The notes: generated from the sequence alone by a model not told the origin. A DNA stretch of 64,000 nt from Gordoniibacillus kamchatkensis (GCF_000829455.1 NZ_JXAK01000013.1:1-64000), one strand, 5' to 3'. Counted from the first letter of the stretch, positions 47,787 through 58,577 are shown. Program-made: numbers and translations.

Positions 47787-50258
47787 TTGCTCGAATCTAA
47801 AGCACGCTGGCTCGTCGGCGAAGCGGACGAAGCTGCCGCCGAGGCGATTTGCGCCGCGCTCGGCGTAGGGCCGCTCATCGCCCGGCTGCTTGTGCAGCGC
47901 GGCATCGGTTCGCCGGAAGCGGCCACCCTGTTTTTGCAAGGCGGGAAGGACGATTTTCACGATCCGTATTTGCTGGACGGGATGCAGCCGGCGGTGGAAC
48001 GAATTCGAAAAGCGCTGGACAGCGGCGAGAAAATACGCATCTACGGCGATTATGACGCTGACGGCGTCAGCTCAACATCGCTTATGGTCCATTTGATGAA
48101 ACAGCTGGGCGCTAATTTCGATACATATATACCGCACCGTGTGCGCGAAGGCTACGGCTTGAACGACGCGGCTGCCGACCATGCCAAAAGCAGCGGCGTT
48201 TCGCTGATCGTAACCGTCGACACCGGCATCAGCGCCGTGGAGCAAGTGGCCTATATCCGCACGCTCGGCATGGACGTTATCGTAACCGATCACCACGAGC
48301 CGCCGGAAATATTGCCGGACGCGCTCGCCGTCATTAACCCGAAAAAGCCCGGCTGCCCGTACCCTTTCAAGCATTTGGCAGGCGTCGGCGTCGCCCTGAA
48401 GCTGGCCCACGCGTTGCTTGGGCGGCTCCCCGAGGAGCTGCTGGAAATCGCCGCCATCGGCACGGTTGCGGATCTCATGCCGCTTACCGGCGAGAACCGG
48501 CTCATAGTGAAGCTGGGCCTCGAACGGATGCGTGCCACCGCCTACCCGGGCATCGCCGCGCTGCTCGATGTGGCGGACATCGACCGCAAGGAAGTGAGCG
48601 CAGGGCACATCGGCTTCGCCATCGGCCCGCGCATCAACGCCAGCGGCCGGCTGGAGGCAGCGGATGCGGCCGTCAAGCTGCTCACTGCAGGCGACGCTGC
48701 GGAGGCGCAGCAGCTCGCCGGCGAGCTGGATGCGCTGAACAAAGAGCGGCAGCGCATCGTCGAAGAGATGACGAAGGAAGCGATGCAAATGGCGTCCGAA
48801 CAGCACGAGCAAGGACGGCTGGCGATCGTGCTGGCGAAGGAAGGCTGGAACGTCGGCGTCATCGGCATCGTCGCCTCGCGGGTGACGGAGACGTTTTACC
48901 GTCCGACCGTCATTCTCGGCATCGACGCGGAGACGGGGATGGCCAAAGGGTCGGCGCGCTCGATCTCCGGCTTCGACTTGTACGAAGCGCTCACGCATTG
49001 CAGCGAGTGGCTTGACCATTACGGCGGGCATCAAGGGGCGGCCGGCATGTCGCTTCACCAAGGCCGGATCGCGGCGTTCGCCGCAAAGCTTGACGAGCTG
49101 GCGCGATGCTGGCTGCAGCCGGACGATTTCGTACCTGTGGCCAAGGCCGAATTGGCATGCTCGCTCAGCGACGTGACGGTGCCTCTCATCGAACAATTGA
49201 ACAAGCTCGCCCCGTTCGGCATGGGCAATCCGATGCCGCGGTTTCTGTTCAAGGAGCTGCGGATGGAGGAGCAGCGGTTGATCGGCAAAGACAAGCAGCA
49301 TTTGAAGCTGACGGTCACGCAAGACGGGATGGAGGGGGGAGCGGCGGTCGACGCGGTCGGCTTCGGCAAAGGCGCGCTGCTTGCGGCCATGTCGGCTACG
49401 GCCCGGCTCGATGCGATCGGCGAAGTGTCGATCAACGAATGGAACGGGCGGCGCAAGCCGCAGCTTATCCTGCACGACTTGCGCATTCCGCACGTGCAAG
49501 TGTTCGACTGGCGCGGTGCGGGGCAGCGGCTGGAGAGCAAGCTGCAGGAGACGGCGGCAGCCGGACTGAAGCCGGCGATTGTGCTGCTGCAGGCGCGCGA
49601 TGTTTTCGGCGGCATGCCTGCAGGCGTACCGGTATGGCGATACGAGGCGGCGATCGGCCGGCTTGCGCCATGGAATGAGCCCGCCTCCGCAGGCGAACCG
49701 GATCCGTCTTCGCTGAGCGACGTCGTCCTGTACGACATGCCGCACCGGCTTGACACGCTCAGTGCCGTCCTTTCCCAACTGCGCGGCGTTAAGCGATGTT
49801 ACGTCGTCTGGCACGATGACCCGTCAGAAGCGCTCGGTGCCATGCCGGGGCGGGACATGTTCAAGGCCGTGTACGCCACGCTGCTGCAGCAAACGGCGGG
49901 GGGCGCCGCGCCGCCGCGCGAAGTGCGCGAGCTGAGCCGCCGCACCGGATTGTCGCCGCACATGGTACAGTTCATTTTGCGTGTGTTCGAGGAGCTCGGC
50001 TTCGTTCGCGCCGCCGGATCGGACGCGTACGCGGCCGTGCCGTCGCCGGCCAAGCGCGACCTGGCTTCTTCGCGCCTGTACCAGGAGCGGCAGCTGCAGG
50101 AAGAAGCCGAGCGCTTCTGCACGTACGCTTCGACGAAGGAGCTGGAAGCCTGGATCGTCGCCAGACTCGGAGCGGGAAGCGCTGCGTCCGGCGCGGCTGA
50201 ACCTTTGCTAGACGCCAAAACCAAATCTACCGATTCCGCATGGGAGGAAGTTATATGA
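47787..50258 (+). CDS. recJ: Single-stranded-DNA-specific exonuclease RecJ
   Basis: An 823-residue 5'-3' exonuclease for recombination and repair. DHH-family motifs are [27 protein letters not shown] and [13 protein letters not shown]; the DHHA1 part has [12 protein letters not shown]. An OB-like domain precedes a long C-terminal extension (about residues 570-823), common in Bacilli but poorly characterised, ending in a winged-helix-like stretch ([20 protein letters not shown]). TTG start after AAGGTGAGG. Overlaps apt by 4 bp. Confidence 0.95.
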   Translation: MLESKARWLVGEADEAAAEAICAALGVGPLIARLLVQRGIGSPEAATLFLQGGKDDFHDPYLLDGMQPAVERIRKALDSGEKIRIYGDYDADGVSSTSLMVHLMKQLGANFDTYIPHRVREGYGLNDAAADHAKSSGVSLIVTVDTGISAVEQVAYIRTLGMDVIVTDHHEPPEILPDALAVINPKKPGCPYPFKHLAGVGVALKLAHALLGRLPEELLEIAAIGTVADLMPLTGENRLIVKLGLERMRATAYPGIAALLDVADIDRKEVSAGHIGFAIGPRINASGRLEAADAAVKLLTAGDAAEAQQLAGELDALNKERQRIVEEMTKEAMQMASEQHEQGRLAIVLAKEGWNVGVIGIVASRVTETFYRPTVILGIDAETGMAKGSARSISGFDLYEALTHCSEWLDHYGGHQGAAGMSLHQGRIAAFAAKLDELARCWLQPDDFVPVAKAELACSLSDVTVPLIEQLNKLAPFGMGNPMPRFLFKELRMEEQRLIGKDKQHLKLTVTQDGMEGGAAVDAVGFGKGALLAAMSATARLDAIGEVSINEWNGRRKPQLILHDLRIPHVQVFDWRGAGQRLESKLQETAAAGLKPAIVLLQARDVFGGMPAGVPVWRYEAAIGRLAPWNEPASAGEPDPSSLSDVVLYDMPHRLDTLSAVLSQLRGVKRCYVVWHDDPSEALGAMPGRDMFKAVYATLLQQTAGGAAPPREVRELSRRTGLSPHMVQFILRVFEELGFVRAAGSDAYAAVPSPAKRDLASSRLYQERQLQEEAERFCTYASTKELEAWIVARLGAGSAASGAAEPLLDAKTKSTDSAWEEVI

Positions 50259-50770
50259 ATTTCAAAGATTATATTCGCGTCATCCCCGACTTTCCGCAGC
50301 CGGGTATCCGCTTTAAAGATATTACAACGCTGCTTAAGGACGGCGCCGCCTACCGCGCGGCGATCGACGAGATGAAAAGGCTCGTCGCGCATCACGAGAT
50401 CGAATTGATTGCAGGCCCGGAAGCGCGCGGCTTCGTCGTCGGCGCTCCGCTGTCGTATGCGCTCGGCGTAGGCTTCGTGCCGATCCGCAAAAGCGGCAAG
50501 CTGCCCGGCGAAACGATCGAAGCGGACTACGCGCTGGAATACGGCAAAGATAAGCTTTCGATGCATAAGGACGCCATCCGCCCGGGACAAAAGGTGCTGA
50601 TCGCCGACGATTTGCTCGCCACCGGCGGCACGATTGAGACGTCGATCAACCTCGTTCGCCAGCTCGGCGGACAAATCGTCGGGGCGGCGTTCCTGATCGA
50701 GCTGACGTACTTGGAAGGCCGCCGCAAGCTGGACGGGATCGACGTCGTTTCGCTCATTCAGTATTCGTAA
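50255..50770 (+). CDS. apt: Adenine phosphoribosyltransferase
   Basis: A 171-residue salvage enzyme forming AMP from adenine and PRPP. The PRPP motif is [17 protein letters not shown]. Also present are [20 protein letters not shown] and [23 protein letters not shown] 50255 follows GGGAGGAAG and overlaps the recJ stop. A terminator follows. Confidence 0.97.
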   Translation: MNFKDYIRVIPDFPQPGIRFKDITTLLKDGAAYRAAIDEMKRLVAHHEIELIAGPEARGFVVGAPLSYALGVGFVPIRKSGKLPGETIEADYALEYGKDKLSMHKDAIRPGQKVLIADDLLATGGTIETSINLVRQLGGQIVGAAFLIELTYLEGRRKLDGIDVVSLIQYS

Positions 50771-50787
50771 TACGGCGCATCACGCAT

Positions 50788-50830
50788 AAAGCCAAAGGCC
50801 CCTGCTCAACGCGGGGACTTTGGCTTTTTT
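50788..50830 (+). terminator. Terminator of recJ-apt
   Basis: AAAGCCAAAG-CCCC-TGCTCAACGC-GGGG-CTTTGGCTTTTTT, a long near-perfect stem. Confidence 0.9.
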
Positions 50831-50877
50831 GCTCCGCCAGGGAGTTCTAGCTGCGTTTATAGTCTGCTGAACCTGCT

Positions 50878-51004
50878 GCCAGGGGTTTAACTGGAGGAGT
50901 AAAAGCGAGCAGAGTGCCTGGCTCCCCGCAGCCGGCTTAACGCCAGGGCGTTAAGCTGGAGGCGTAACGGCGAGCAGCGTGCCGGGCGTCTCGCAGCCGG
51001 CTTA
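50878..51004. repeat. About 64-bp imperfect direct repeat upstream of relA
   Basis: GCCAGGGGTTTAACTGGAGG... (from 50878) and GCCAGGGCGTTAAGCTGGAGG... (from 50942) both continue through GCGAGCAG, GTGCC and end GCAGCCGGCTTA. Each also holds GTTTAAC or GTTAAGC-like sub-palindromes. No gene is visible in the 414-bp gap between apt and relA. Confidence 0.75.
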
Positions 51005-51121
51005 CGCGGGCAAACGCAATCGTCCATAAGAGCGGCGCAAACCGCTTATCCTCGCTGCGATGTTGCCGGACTTCGTTCGACATAATTCGAGGTCAAGATA
51101 CGCCGCACGACCCGCCAAACC

Positions 51122-51151
51122 TTGACGCAAAGCACGATTCAGGCGCATAAT
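51122..51151 (+). promoter_or_regulatory. candidate relA promoter
   Basis: TTGACG (51122-51127), 18-bp spacer, CATAAT (51146-51151), 33 bp before the relA ATG. Confidence 0.5.
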
Positions 51152-51184
51152 GAATAAAAATCGACTAACGGAAAGGAAACATCC

Positions 51185-53371
51185 ATGGGAATTGAGCAGC
51201 TGCTGGAGAAGGCGGGCACGTATTTGAAAGAAGCCGAGCTCGCGCGCATCCGCGAAGCGTACGAGTTCGCCGATCGGGCGCACTCCGGCCAAGTCCGCAA
51301 ATCGGGCGAACCGTATATTTTGCATCCGCTGGCCGTGGCTGATATTATTGCCAGCATGCAGATGGACGCCACCTCGATTATCGCCGCGCTGCTGCACGAC
51401 GTTGTGGAAGATACGGTCGTATCGCTGGAGGCGGTGGAGGAGCATTTTGGCCGCACCTGCGCGATGCTGGTCGACGGACTGACGAAGCTCGAACGGATCC
51501 AATTCCAGTCGAAAGAAGAACAGCAGAACGAAAATTACCGCAAAATGTTCGTGGCGATGGCCCGCGACATTCGCGTCATTCTCATTAAACTGGCGGACCG
51601 GCTGCACAACATGCGCACGCTCAAATACCAGTCGGAGGAGAGCCAGCGCCGCATCGCCGAAGAGACGCTGGAAATTTTTTGCCCGATTGCGCACCGGCTC
51701 GGGATGTCGGCGATCAAGTGGGAGATGGAGGACATCTGCCTCCGCTATCTGAACCCGCAGCAGTATTACCGCATCGCCAATATGATGCAGAAAAAACGGG
51801 CCGAGCGCGAGCAGTACATCGAGGACTGCATCCGCACCATTCGCGAGAAGCTGGAAGAGATGGGCATTCACGGCGACATTTCCGGCCGGCCGAAGCATTT
51901 GTACTCGATTTACAAAAAGATGACGTCGAAAGGGAAGCAATTCAACGAAATTTACGACTTGCTGGCGATACGCGTCATCGTGGAAAACATGAAGGATTGC
52001 TACGCCTCGCTCGGCATCATCCATACGCTGTGGAAGCCGATGCCGGGCCGGTTCAAAGACTATATCGCGATGCCGAAGCCGAACATGTACCAATCGCTCC
52101 ATACGACGGTGATCGGCCCGAGCGGGGAGCCGCTCGAAGTGCAGATCCGGACATGGGAAATGCACCGCACGAGCGAGTACGGGATCGCCGCCCACTGGGC
52201 ATATAAGGAAGGCGCGATGGTGCCGTCCGGCTCGTTCGAGGACAAGATGAACTGGTTCCGCGAAATACTCGAGCTGCAAAAGGAAACGACGGATGCAGCC
52301 GAGTTCATGGAATCGCTCAAGATGGATTTCTTCACCGACCTCGTTTACGTGTTTACGCCGAAGGGGGAAGTGATCGAGCTGCCGGCCGGGTCGGTGCCGC
52401 TCGACTTCGCGTACCGCATTCACACCGAAGTCGGCAACCGCACGATCGGCGCCAAGGTGAACGGCCGCATCGTGCCGCTTGACCATCGGTTAAAGACCGG
52501 CGACATTGTGGAAATTCTCACTTCCAAACATTCGTACGGCCCTAGCACGGACTGGATCAAAATCGCCCAGTCTTCGCACGCCCGCTCCAAAATACGGCAA
52601 TGGTTCAAGAAAGAGAAGCGCGAAGAAAACGTGCAAAAAGGCCGCGAGGCGATCGAGCGCGAGCTGAAGCGGCTCGGCTACGACGCCGCGGAGCTGATGG
52701 CGGACGAAAAAATGCTGGAAGCCGCCAAAAAGTTCAATTTTAACGACATCGAAGATATGCTGTCTGCCGTCGGCTTTGGCGGCATAACGGCAGCGCAAAT
52801 ATGCACGAGGCTGACGGAGAAGCTGCGGCGCGAGGCGGAGGAAGCGCTGACGCTGCAGCAGCTTACGGCGGAGAAGAAGGAAGCCAAGGCCCCTTCTGCG
52901 GAGAAAAAGTCGCGCCAGGCGAGCGGCGTTACCGTCAAAGGCGTCGACAATTTGCTTGTCCGCTTTGCTCGCTGCTGCAATCCGGTGCCGGGCGACGACA
53001 TTATCGGATATATTACGCGCGGCCGCGGCGTTTCCGTGCACCGCTCCGACTGCACCAACATTCCACCTGCTGACGGCGAGGAGGGCAACCGGGTCATCGA
53101 AGTCGAGTGGGCGGATTCGGTCGAAGCCAGCTTCAATGTCGAAATCGAGATTACCGGCCACGACCGGCGCGGGCTGCTCAACGAGGTGCTGCAGGCCGTA
53201 TCCGAGTCGAAGACGGTCATGTCGGCGGTGTCCGGACGCTCTGACAAAAACAAGATGGCGCAAATTCATATGACGATTCTCATCAGAAATATCGATCATC
53301 TGCATATGGTTGTGGAGAAAATCAAGCGCGTCAAAGACGTTTATTCCGTCCAGCGCATTATGCAGACATAG
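51185..53371 (+). CDS. relA: Bifunctional (p)ppGpp synthetase/hydrolase RelA/SpoT (Rel)
   Basis: A 728-residue stringent-response enzyme. The HD hydrolase is intact ([27 protein letters not shown]). The synthetase has [33 protein letters not shown] and [14 protein letters not shown] ([20 protein letters not shown]), a zinc-finger segment ([20 protein letters not shown]) and a C-terminal ACT domain ([20 protein letters not shown]) follow. Both activities should be present. ATG after GAAAGGAAAC. Followed 19 bp later by dtd. Confidence 0.97.
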   Translation: MGIEQLLEKAGTYLKEAELARIREAYEFADRAHSGQVRKSGEPYILHPLAVADIIASMQMDATSIIAALLHDVVEDTVVSLEAVEEHFGRTCAMLVDGLTKLERIQFQSKEEQQNENYRKMFVAMARDIRVILIKLADRLHNMRTLKYQSEESQRRIAEETLEIFCPIAHRLGMSAIKWEMEDICLRYLNPQQYYRIANMMQKKRAEREQYIEDCIRTIREKLEEMGIHGDISGRPKHLYSIYKKMTSKGKQFNEIYDLLAIRVIVENMKDCYASLGIIHTLWKPMPGRFKDYIAMPKPNMYQSLHTTVIGPSGEPLEVQIRTWEMHRTSEYGIAAHWAYKEGAMVPSGSFEDKMNWFREILELQKETTDAAEFMESLKMDFFTDLVYVFTPKGEVIELPAGSVPLDFAYRIHTEVGNRTIGAKVNGRIVPLDHRLKTGDIVEILTSKHSYGPSTDWIKIAQSSHARSKIRQWFKKEKREENVQKGREAIERELKRLGYDAAELMADEKMLEAAKKFNFNDIEDMLSAVGFGGITAAQICTRLTEKLRREAEEALTLQQLTAEKKEAKAPSAEKKSRQASGVTVKGVDNLLVRFARCCNPVPGDDIIGYITRGRGVSVHRSDCTNIPPADGEEGNRVIEVEWADSVEASFNVEIEITGHDRRGLLNEVLQAVSESKTVMSAVSGRSDKNKMAQIHMTILIRNIDHLHMVVEKIKRVKDVYSVQRIMQT

Positions 53372-53390
53372 AAGGCGGGAGCGGAAAGCG

Positions 53391-53834
53391 ATGCGGGTAG
53401 TGGTGCAGCGAAGCAAGGAAGCGCAAGTGACGGTGGACGGCCGCGTTGTCGGCCGCATCGGGCACGGTCTTATGCTGCTTGTCGGCATTACGCACGACGA
53501 TACGGAGCAGGATGCGAAGTACGTCGCCGACAAGGTGGCGGGGCTGCGCATTTTCGAGGACGAAGAAGGAAAAATGAATTTGTCGGTTGTTGATGTGGGG
53601 GGCGCGGTGCTGTCGGTGTCGCAGTTTACTCTTTACGGCGATACGCGAAAAGGCAAGCGCCCGAATTTTATGGCCGCAGCGAAGCCCGATCATGCCCTCC
53701 CTTTGTATGAGCGATTTAACGAGCTGCTGCGCGGGCATGGGCTTGTCGTCGAGACCGGGGCGTTCGGCGAAATGATGGGCGTTTCGTTTACGAACTGGGG
53801 TCCGGTTACGCTCATCGTGGACAGCCGGGCATAA
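53391..53834 (+). CDS. dtd: D-aminoacyl-tRNA deacylase
   Basis: A 147-residue editing enzyme that frees D-amino acids (and Gly) from tRNA. Signatures are [36 protein letters not shown] and the C-terminal cross-subunit motif [14 protein letters not shown] 53391 follows GGGAGCGGAAAG. Normal length. Downstream of relA as in Bacillus. Confidence 0.96.
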   Translation: MRVVVQRSKEAQVTVDGRVVGRIGHGLMLLVGITHDDTEQDAKYVADKVAGLRIFEDEEGKMNLSVVDVGGAVLSVSQFTLYGDTRKGKRPNFMAAAKPDHALPLYERFNELLRGHGLVVETGAFGEMMGVSFTNWGPVTLIVDSRA

Positions 53835-53920
53835 ACGGCATATATTGCGCGGATTTTGGCCATGCTGGAAGTAGGCAGTCTAGAGTCAGACAGTCTATTA
53901 CAGAAGGAGATTTGTCCCTC

Positions 53921-54100
53921 ATGCGCCGGTCCGCGAAACAACATGTGCTGACTAACCTTGATACGCAGCTGCTGCAGCCTTCGTATACGGAGGCTATAGC
54001 ATTGGCTTCGCCCGTTTTGGGCGATGCCGAGCTGGGCGCGGCATACACGTCCGTAAGCGAGCAATTGAAGCAGACGCCGAACAAGTCGTTTCGGCCTTAA
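53921..54100 (+). CDS. Small hypothetical protein, 59 residues
   Basis: ATG 53921 preceded by AGAAGGAGATTTG. It encodes MRRSAKQHVLTNLDTQLLQP and ends QLKQTPNKSFRP. It is mostly hydrophilic and helical-looking, with no membrane segment or known motif. A strong terminator follows 15 bp after the stop, supporting a short expressed gene in the dtd-hemZ gap. TTG 53912 is an alternative start but too close to the ribosome site. Confidence 0.5.
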   Translation: MRRSAKQHVLTNLDTQLLQPSYTEAIALASPVLGDAELGAAYTSVSEQLKQTPNKSFRP

Positions 54101-54114
54101 TCATGCAGCGAACA

Positions 54115-54156
54115 GAAGCCCTTTGCCGTCTTGTCCGAACGGCAAAGGGCTTTTTC
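54115..54156 (+). terminator. Terminator after the small ORF (dtd region)
   Basis: AAGCCCTTTGCCGT-CTTGTCCG-AACGGCAAAGGGCTTTTT, near-perfect stem. Confidence 0.9.
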
Positions 54157-54228
54157 CTGCGGGTGCGGTTGTGTTACACTTAGGTAGGCTTGCCGCGGAA
54201 CGGCCAGGCCGGTAAGGAGTGAAACGAT

Positions 54229-55764
54229 TTGAACATATTATTGTCGCGCGTCGGATTCGAGACTATTTCCCCGGAAATGTTTCATTTGCATAAGCTCTTT
54301 TTTGAAGACGTCACGCTGGTGGAAGACGATTCGGCGGAGGCGCCGGTCGATTATAGATGGGATATTCGGGTTCGGGACGAAGAGGACTTAATTGAAGCCG
54401 CAGCCAAGCTCGAGCGCGTTGGCGGGCCCGCCGGCGCATGGGAGCGTACGTCCAAGCTGACGGTCGGTACGGAGGCCGACGGCCGCAAACGGGCGTTCCG
54501 CAAAGCGGTGTGCTCGGCGATGCTGCAAACGCTGCAGGACGCTACCGGAATCGAGCAGCCGTGGGGCATTTTGACGGGCGTCCGGCCGACCAAGCTGATG
54601 CACAATTTGCTGCTAAAGCACGGGCGCGCCGAAGCGAAGCGGATGCTGATGGAAGAGTACCTCGTCACCGAGCGCAAGGCAGAGCTGCTCACAGACATTG
54701 CCGAACGCCAGCTCAAAGTGATTCCCGACCTGTTCGCGCTTGACCGCGAGGTCAGCATTTATATCGGCATCCCCTTCTGTCCGACAAAATGTGCGTACTG
54801 CACGTTCCCGGCCTACGACATTCGCGGCCAGAACGGCTCGGTGGCGGCGTTTCTGGAAGGGCTCCATTATGAGATTCGCGAAACGGGCCGCTGGCTGAAG
54901 CAAGCCGGTCTGGCCGTCACGACGATTTATTGGGGCGGAGGCACGCCGACGAGCATCGAAGCGCACGAAATGGATGCGCTGTTCGCTACGATTCGCGATT
55001 CGTTCCCGGACCTTTCGCTCGTCCGCGAGCTGACCGTGGAAGCGGGGCGCCCGGACACGATTACGCCGGAGAAGCTGGACGTTATGCGCAAATGGGGCGT
55101 CGGCCGCATTTCCATCAACCCGCAAAGCTTCACGCAGCAGACGCTCGATGCGATCGGCCGCCACCACACGGTGAAGGAGACGGTCGAAAAGTTCAAGCTG
55201 GCGCGCGAGATGGGCATGAACAACATTAACATGGACCTGATCATCGGTTTGCCGAACGAAGGCTTGGCGGAGCTGGAGCTGTCGCTTGCCGAGACGGAGA
55301 AACTGATGCCGGAGTCGCTCACCGTCCACACGCTATCGTTCAAGCGCGCCTCGAAAATGACGAAAAACCGCGACGCCTACGAGGTGGCGGAACGCGACGA
55401 AATCGCCGAGATGATGGCGCGAGCTACGGCGTGGACGGAGCGGCACGGCTATGTGCCGTACTATTTGTACCGGCAAAAAAACATTCTCGGCAACCTCGAA
55501 AATATCGGCTACGCGTTGGAGGGACGGGAAAGCCTGTACAACATTTTGATGATGGAGGAGCGCCAGACCGTCATCGGTCTCGGCTGCGGCGCCGTCTCCA
55601 AAGTGGTGTTTCCCGTCCGCGGCGGGGAGGAGGGGCCGCAGCGCATCGAGCGGTTCCCGAATCCGAAGGAGCCGAGCGTCTACAACGAGGCGTACAAACA
55701 GTACGTGGACAAAAAACTGCGGCTGCTGGACGAAGCTTACGGCGCGGCGCTTAGCGGAGTGTAG
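54229..55764 (+). CDS. hemZ: Oxygen-independent coproporphyrinogen III oxidase-like radical SAM protein HemZ
   Basis: A 511-residue radical SAM enzyme. The 4Fe-4S motif is IPFCPTKCAYCTFPAYD (Cx3CxxC). YWGGGTPTSI, GRPDTITPEKLDVMRKWGVG and NMDLIIGLPNEG are typical of the HemN family. The extra N-terminal domain of about 170 residues before the radical SAM core, with GILTGVRPTKLMHNLLLKHG, is the HemZ-type layout. A role in anaerobic heme synthesis is known for the group, though some members act otherwise. The TTG start follows TAAGGAG. Confidence 0.9.
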   Translation: MNILLSRVGFETISPEMFHLHKLFFEDVTLVEDDSAEAPVDYRWDIRVRDEEDLIEAAAKLERVGGPAGAWERTSKLTVGTEADGRKRAFRKAVCSAMLQTLQDATGIEQPWGILTGVRPTKLMHNLLLKHGRAEAKRMLMEEYLVTERKAELLTDIAERQLKVIPDLFALDREVSIYIGIPFCPTKCAYCTFPAYDIRGQNGSVAAFLEGLHYEIRETGRWLKQAGLAVTTIYWGGGTPTSIEAHEMDALFATIRDSFPDLSLVRELTVEAGRPDTITPEKLDVMRKWGVGRISINPQSFTQQTLDAIGRHHTVKETVEKFKLAREMGMNNINMDLIIGLPNEGLAELELSLAETEKLMPESLTVHTLSFKRASKMTKNRDAYEVAERDEIAEMMARATAWTERHGYVPYYLYRQKNILGNLENIGYALEGRESLYNILMMEERQTVIGLGCGAVSKVVFPVRGGEEGPQRIERFPNPKEPSVYNEAYKQYVDKKLRLLDEAYGAALSGV

Positions 55765-55859
55765 GACTGGCGCAGCGGCGGCCCGGAGCGGGGGCGGCCG
55801 GTGCGGTGATTGCATGGCTGGCAGTAGAAGGAATCGGGCGCTGCATCTCGGACGGTTAG

Positions 55860-56070
55860 GCGGGCCGTGCCGCCGCGTGCAATTGCGCTGAGGGCAACTG
55901 CAGAGCGGCTCTCCCGGCAACGGCCCGCTGCAGTTGCAATTGGCGCACTTACAGCAGCATTTTTATGACACAAGCGCCATAACGCATGTGCAATTGCAAA
56001 GTGCTTCTGCAACTTCGGGTGGGCAATCGGCGTCTGTAATTGCGGCTGTGGAAAATGCCTCCCGGGATTT
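55860..56070. repeat. AATTGC-rich intergenic patch, second copy
   Basis: Contains GTGCAATTGCGC, GGCAACTGCAG, CTGCAGTTGCAATTGG, GTGCAATTGCAAAG, CTGCAACTTC and GTAATTGCGG within about 200 bp, as at 10990-11300. The stretch 55765-56153 between hemZ and the flavoprotein gene shows no other feature. The flavoprotein frame is open back to 56040, but that part looks like repeat, not protein. Confidence 0.5.
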
Positions 56071-56153
56071 TCGCGGAGATGCGCTGTACAGCTGCGCCAA
56101 ACGGCATTTTCCATGCGCATTGGGACCTCATATCATTTATCGGCAGGTGGATC

Positions 56154-58112
56154 ATGGGCTCGGAGTCGACTAGCAGCAATACATCGAAACAGCGGACAGT
56201 TATTCTCATCGCCATCTTACTTGCAGCGCTTGCAGCCTGTGCGGCCTTGTATTACTGGTACAGCCACAGGCATGCGGTGAGCAAGCCGGGCGTGCCGCAA
56301 AAGCTTGAGCAAGTGCAATCGGTAAAAAACGTCAAAGACAGCTACGACCTGATCGTTGTCGGCACCGACCCGGAAGGAATCGCGGCGGCGGTATCCGGGG
56401 CGCGCAACGGACTCAAAACGCTGCTCGTCGACGGCCGCGACCGGCCGATTCTCGGCGGGCTCATGACGCTCGGCTGGCTGAACAGCATCGATATGGTAAC
56501 GGAAAAAAACAGTCTCGGCCAGCATGAGCCGCTGAACAAAGGGCTGTTCTCGGAATGGTTCAAGCATATCGAGGGCGACTCGTTCGACGTCACCACGGCG
56601 GCTAACGCGTTCTACGACATGGTCAAAAAAGAACCGAACATCGATTTGCTGCTGAAGGCGAAAAGCATCGAGCCGGTGGTGGCCCCGGCCTCCGGCGGCA
56701 ATGCGGCTTCGGTCGTGCAAGGTGTGAAGCTGACGAAAGCAGACGGCTCGCAGCAAACAGTCAAAGCCAAAGCCGTCATCGACGCGACGCAGGACGGAGA
56801 CATCGCCGCTGCCGCCGGCGCGCCGTTTACATACGGCCGGGCCGACATGGGCGATCCGAACGCCAAAATGCCGGTGACGCTCGTGTTCAAATTGAACAAC
56901 GTGACGCCGGAAGTGTGGGAGCAAATCCGCAAACGGCTGAACGGGGACAACAATCCGGACACGAACGCGACCGAAATGAGCGCGGCCGGCTACGGCGATA
57001 TGAAAGATTATCCGTCGACGAACAAGGATCGGGTGGCGATGCGCGGGCTCAACATCGGGCGCCAGAACGACAATTCGGTGCTTATCAATGCGCTGCAAAT
57101 TTTTCACGTGGACGGACTTGACCCGAAGCAGCTGCAAGAAGCGATGGAGATCGGCAAGGCGGAAATCCCGCACGTTGTCGATTATATGAAGAGCAAGTAT
57201 CCCGAATTCAAAAACGTCGAGCTGGGCGGCTTCGCTCCCGAGCTCTACGTGCGGGAAACGAGACATTTGGAGGCGGAATACAGGCTCAATATTTTGGACG
57301 TGGCCGAAAACCGCGACCAATGGGACCGCATCGCGTTCGGCTCTTATCCGGTCGACATTCAGCGTCTTTCGTACGCCGATTACGGAACGGTCGTGCTCAA
57401 TCCGGTCAAATTCGCGGTTCCGTTCCGAAGCCTCGTTCCGCTTAAAGTGGACGGGCTCCTCGTCGTCGGCCGCGCAGCCGGCTACGATTCGCTGCCGCAC
57501 GGGTCGGCCCGCGTCATTCCGGTCGGCATGGCCGAAGGCGAAGCAGCCGGGGCGGCTGTGAAAACGGCGCTGGACGCCGGCGTCACTTTGCGGCAGCTGT
57601 CTGCGTCGAAGGAGCTCATCGGCAAGCTGCAGGACGGCCTGAACAAGCAGGGCATGGAGCTGAAGCCGTTCACGATCAAGCCTCAGCCTTATATGGAGCA
57701 CAAGGAGTATGCCGGGTTGAAGGCAGTGCTGGAGCTCGGCCTCGTCGGGGGCGGCTATAGCAACGATTTCAAGCTCGACGAAGCGTCCAATCCGAAACGA
57801 ATGGTGAATCTCGTCGGCGGCGCGAGGAAAATGAAGCCGTCGGCGTTCCCCGGGGACGCCGGCGCCGCGATCGCGAACATGGCCGATGCCGACAAAAAGC
57901 CGCTGACGCTCGATCAGGCCGCTTATACCGTCGTGCGGGCGCTCGGCTTGAACGGGACGCCGGAGCAAGCTGTACAGCTGCTGCAGCAGCGCGGCTTGAT
58001 CAAGCCGGAAACGATCGCTCTGATCGCAAACAAGCAAAGCTTGACTAACGCCGACACATGGATGCTGATCAAAGACGCGCGGGACGTTATTGCGCGCCAA
58101 GCCGCATCTTAG
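56154..58112 (+). CDS. Membrane-anchored FAD-dependent oxidoreductase
   Basis: A 652-residue protein. It has an N-terminal anchor (TVILIAILLAALAACAALYY), then the FAD-binding Rossmann motif DLIVVGTDPEGIAAAVSGAR, a second glycine region GGLMTLGWLNSIDM, AVIDATQDGDIAAAAGAPFT and a closing VDGLLVVGRAAGYDSLPHGS of the FAD_oxidored (PF12831) type. The last 80 residues (KPLTLDQAAYTVVRALGLNG) look SLH-like. Substrate unknown. The Gly-x-Asp-Pro-Glu-Gly variant differs from the usual GxGxxG by an acidic residue. Predicted to act outside the membrane. ATG 56154 follows AGGTGG. Confidence 0.82.
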   Translation: MGSESTSSNTSKQRTVILIAILLAALAACAALYYWYSHRHAVSKPGVPQKLEQVQSVKNVKDSYDLIVVGTDPEGIAAAVSGARNGLKTLLVDGRDRPILGGLMTLGWLNSIDMVTEKNSLGQHEPLNKGLFSEWFKHIEGDSFDVTTAANAFYDMVKKEPNIDLLLKAKSIEPVVAPASGGNAASVVQGVKLTKADGSQQTVKAKAVIDATQDGDIAAAAGAPFTYGRADMGDPNAKMPVTLVFKLNNVTPEVWEQIRKRLNGDNNPDTNATEMSAAGYGDMKDYPSTNKDRVAMRGLNIGRQNDNSVLINALQIFHVDGLDPKQLQEAMEIGKAEIPHVVDYMKSKYPEFKNVELGGFAPELYVRETRHLEAEYRLNILDVAENRDQWDRIAFGSYPVDIQRLSYADYGTVVLNPVKFAVPFRSLVPLKVDGLLVVGRAAGYDSLPHGSARVIPVGMAEGEAAGAAVKTALDAGVTLRQLSASKELIGKLQDGLNKQGMELKPFTIKPQPYMEHKEYAGLKAVLELGLVGGGYSNDFKLDEASNPKRMVNLVGGARKMKPSAFPGDAGAAIANMADADKKPLTLDQAAYTVVRALGLNGTPEQAVQLLQQRGLIKPETIALIANKQSLTNADTWMLIKDARDVIARQAAS

Positions 58113-58116
58113 CAGG

Positions 58117-58318
58117 GGATAACGGAACAGAGTTCCGTTATATGCGGAATTTCCCGCAATTTCCCAAAATTAGCGGAACGGCAATCCGTTATTTGCCCGC
58201 TAATGGCTGCAAGAAACGTAGACGATCATGTACTTGCGGCAAATAGCGGAACGGCAATCCGTTAATTGGTCGCCAGCATCCTGATTTTCACAAATAGCGG
58301 AACTGCGTTCCTTTATGA
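58117..58318. repeat. Four-palindrome intergenic element, copy 3
   Basis: Palindromes of AACGGAACnnnGTTCCGTT/TAGCGGAAC type with cores at 58123, 58174, 58247 and 58298 (steps 51, 73, 51, identical to copy 1). The GAATTTCCCGCAATTTCCCAAAA block lies between the first two, so this copy is inverted relative to 18.2 and 38.2 kb. Tail-to-tail gap again. Confidence 0.85.
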
Positions 58319-58501
58319 ATTCGCGCGACGGCGCTTTAGCGCAGCTTGTGCATCGGACACACCTGAACAGGGGCTGCCGGACTTGCATACCGCGTCCATA
58401 GCATGCCAACGATAAACGGCTTGCGCCGTCCTTCAGGCGAGCGCGTTTACCGTAAAGGAGTCAGCCGGGCATAGGCGCAGCTAATACTTTCTGACGTAGT
58501 A

Positions 58502-58545
58502 AAAAAGCCATCCGAACTGCGCTAAAGCGCATTCGGATGGCTTTT
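58502..58545. terminator. Bidirectional terminator between convergent genes
   Basis: AAAAAGCCATCCGAA-(TGCGCTAAAGCGCA)-TTCGGATGGCTTTT with A and T tracts on both sides. It serves the minus-strand acidic-protein gene and possibly the flavoprotein gene. Confidence 0.85.
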
Positions 58546-58577
58546 ATGCAGGTACTGGGGTTTGGAGGGCGGAGGCG

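Noticed and set aside
48072-49814. Long antisense open frames, e.g. opposite recJ (580 residues), aspS (61292-62911) and the flavoprotein (56217-58100)
   Set aside because: They mirror GC-rich codon structure of recognised genes, have Arg/His/Gln/Asp-heavy composition, no ribosome sites and no motifs.
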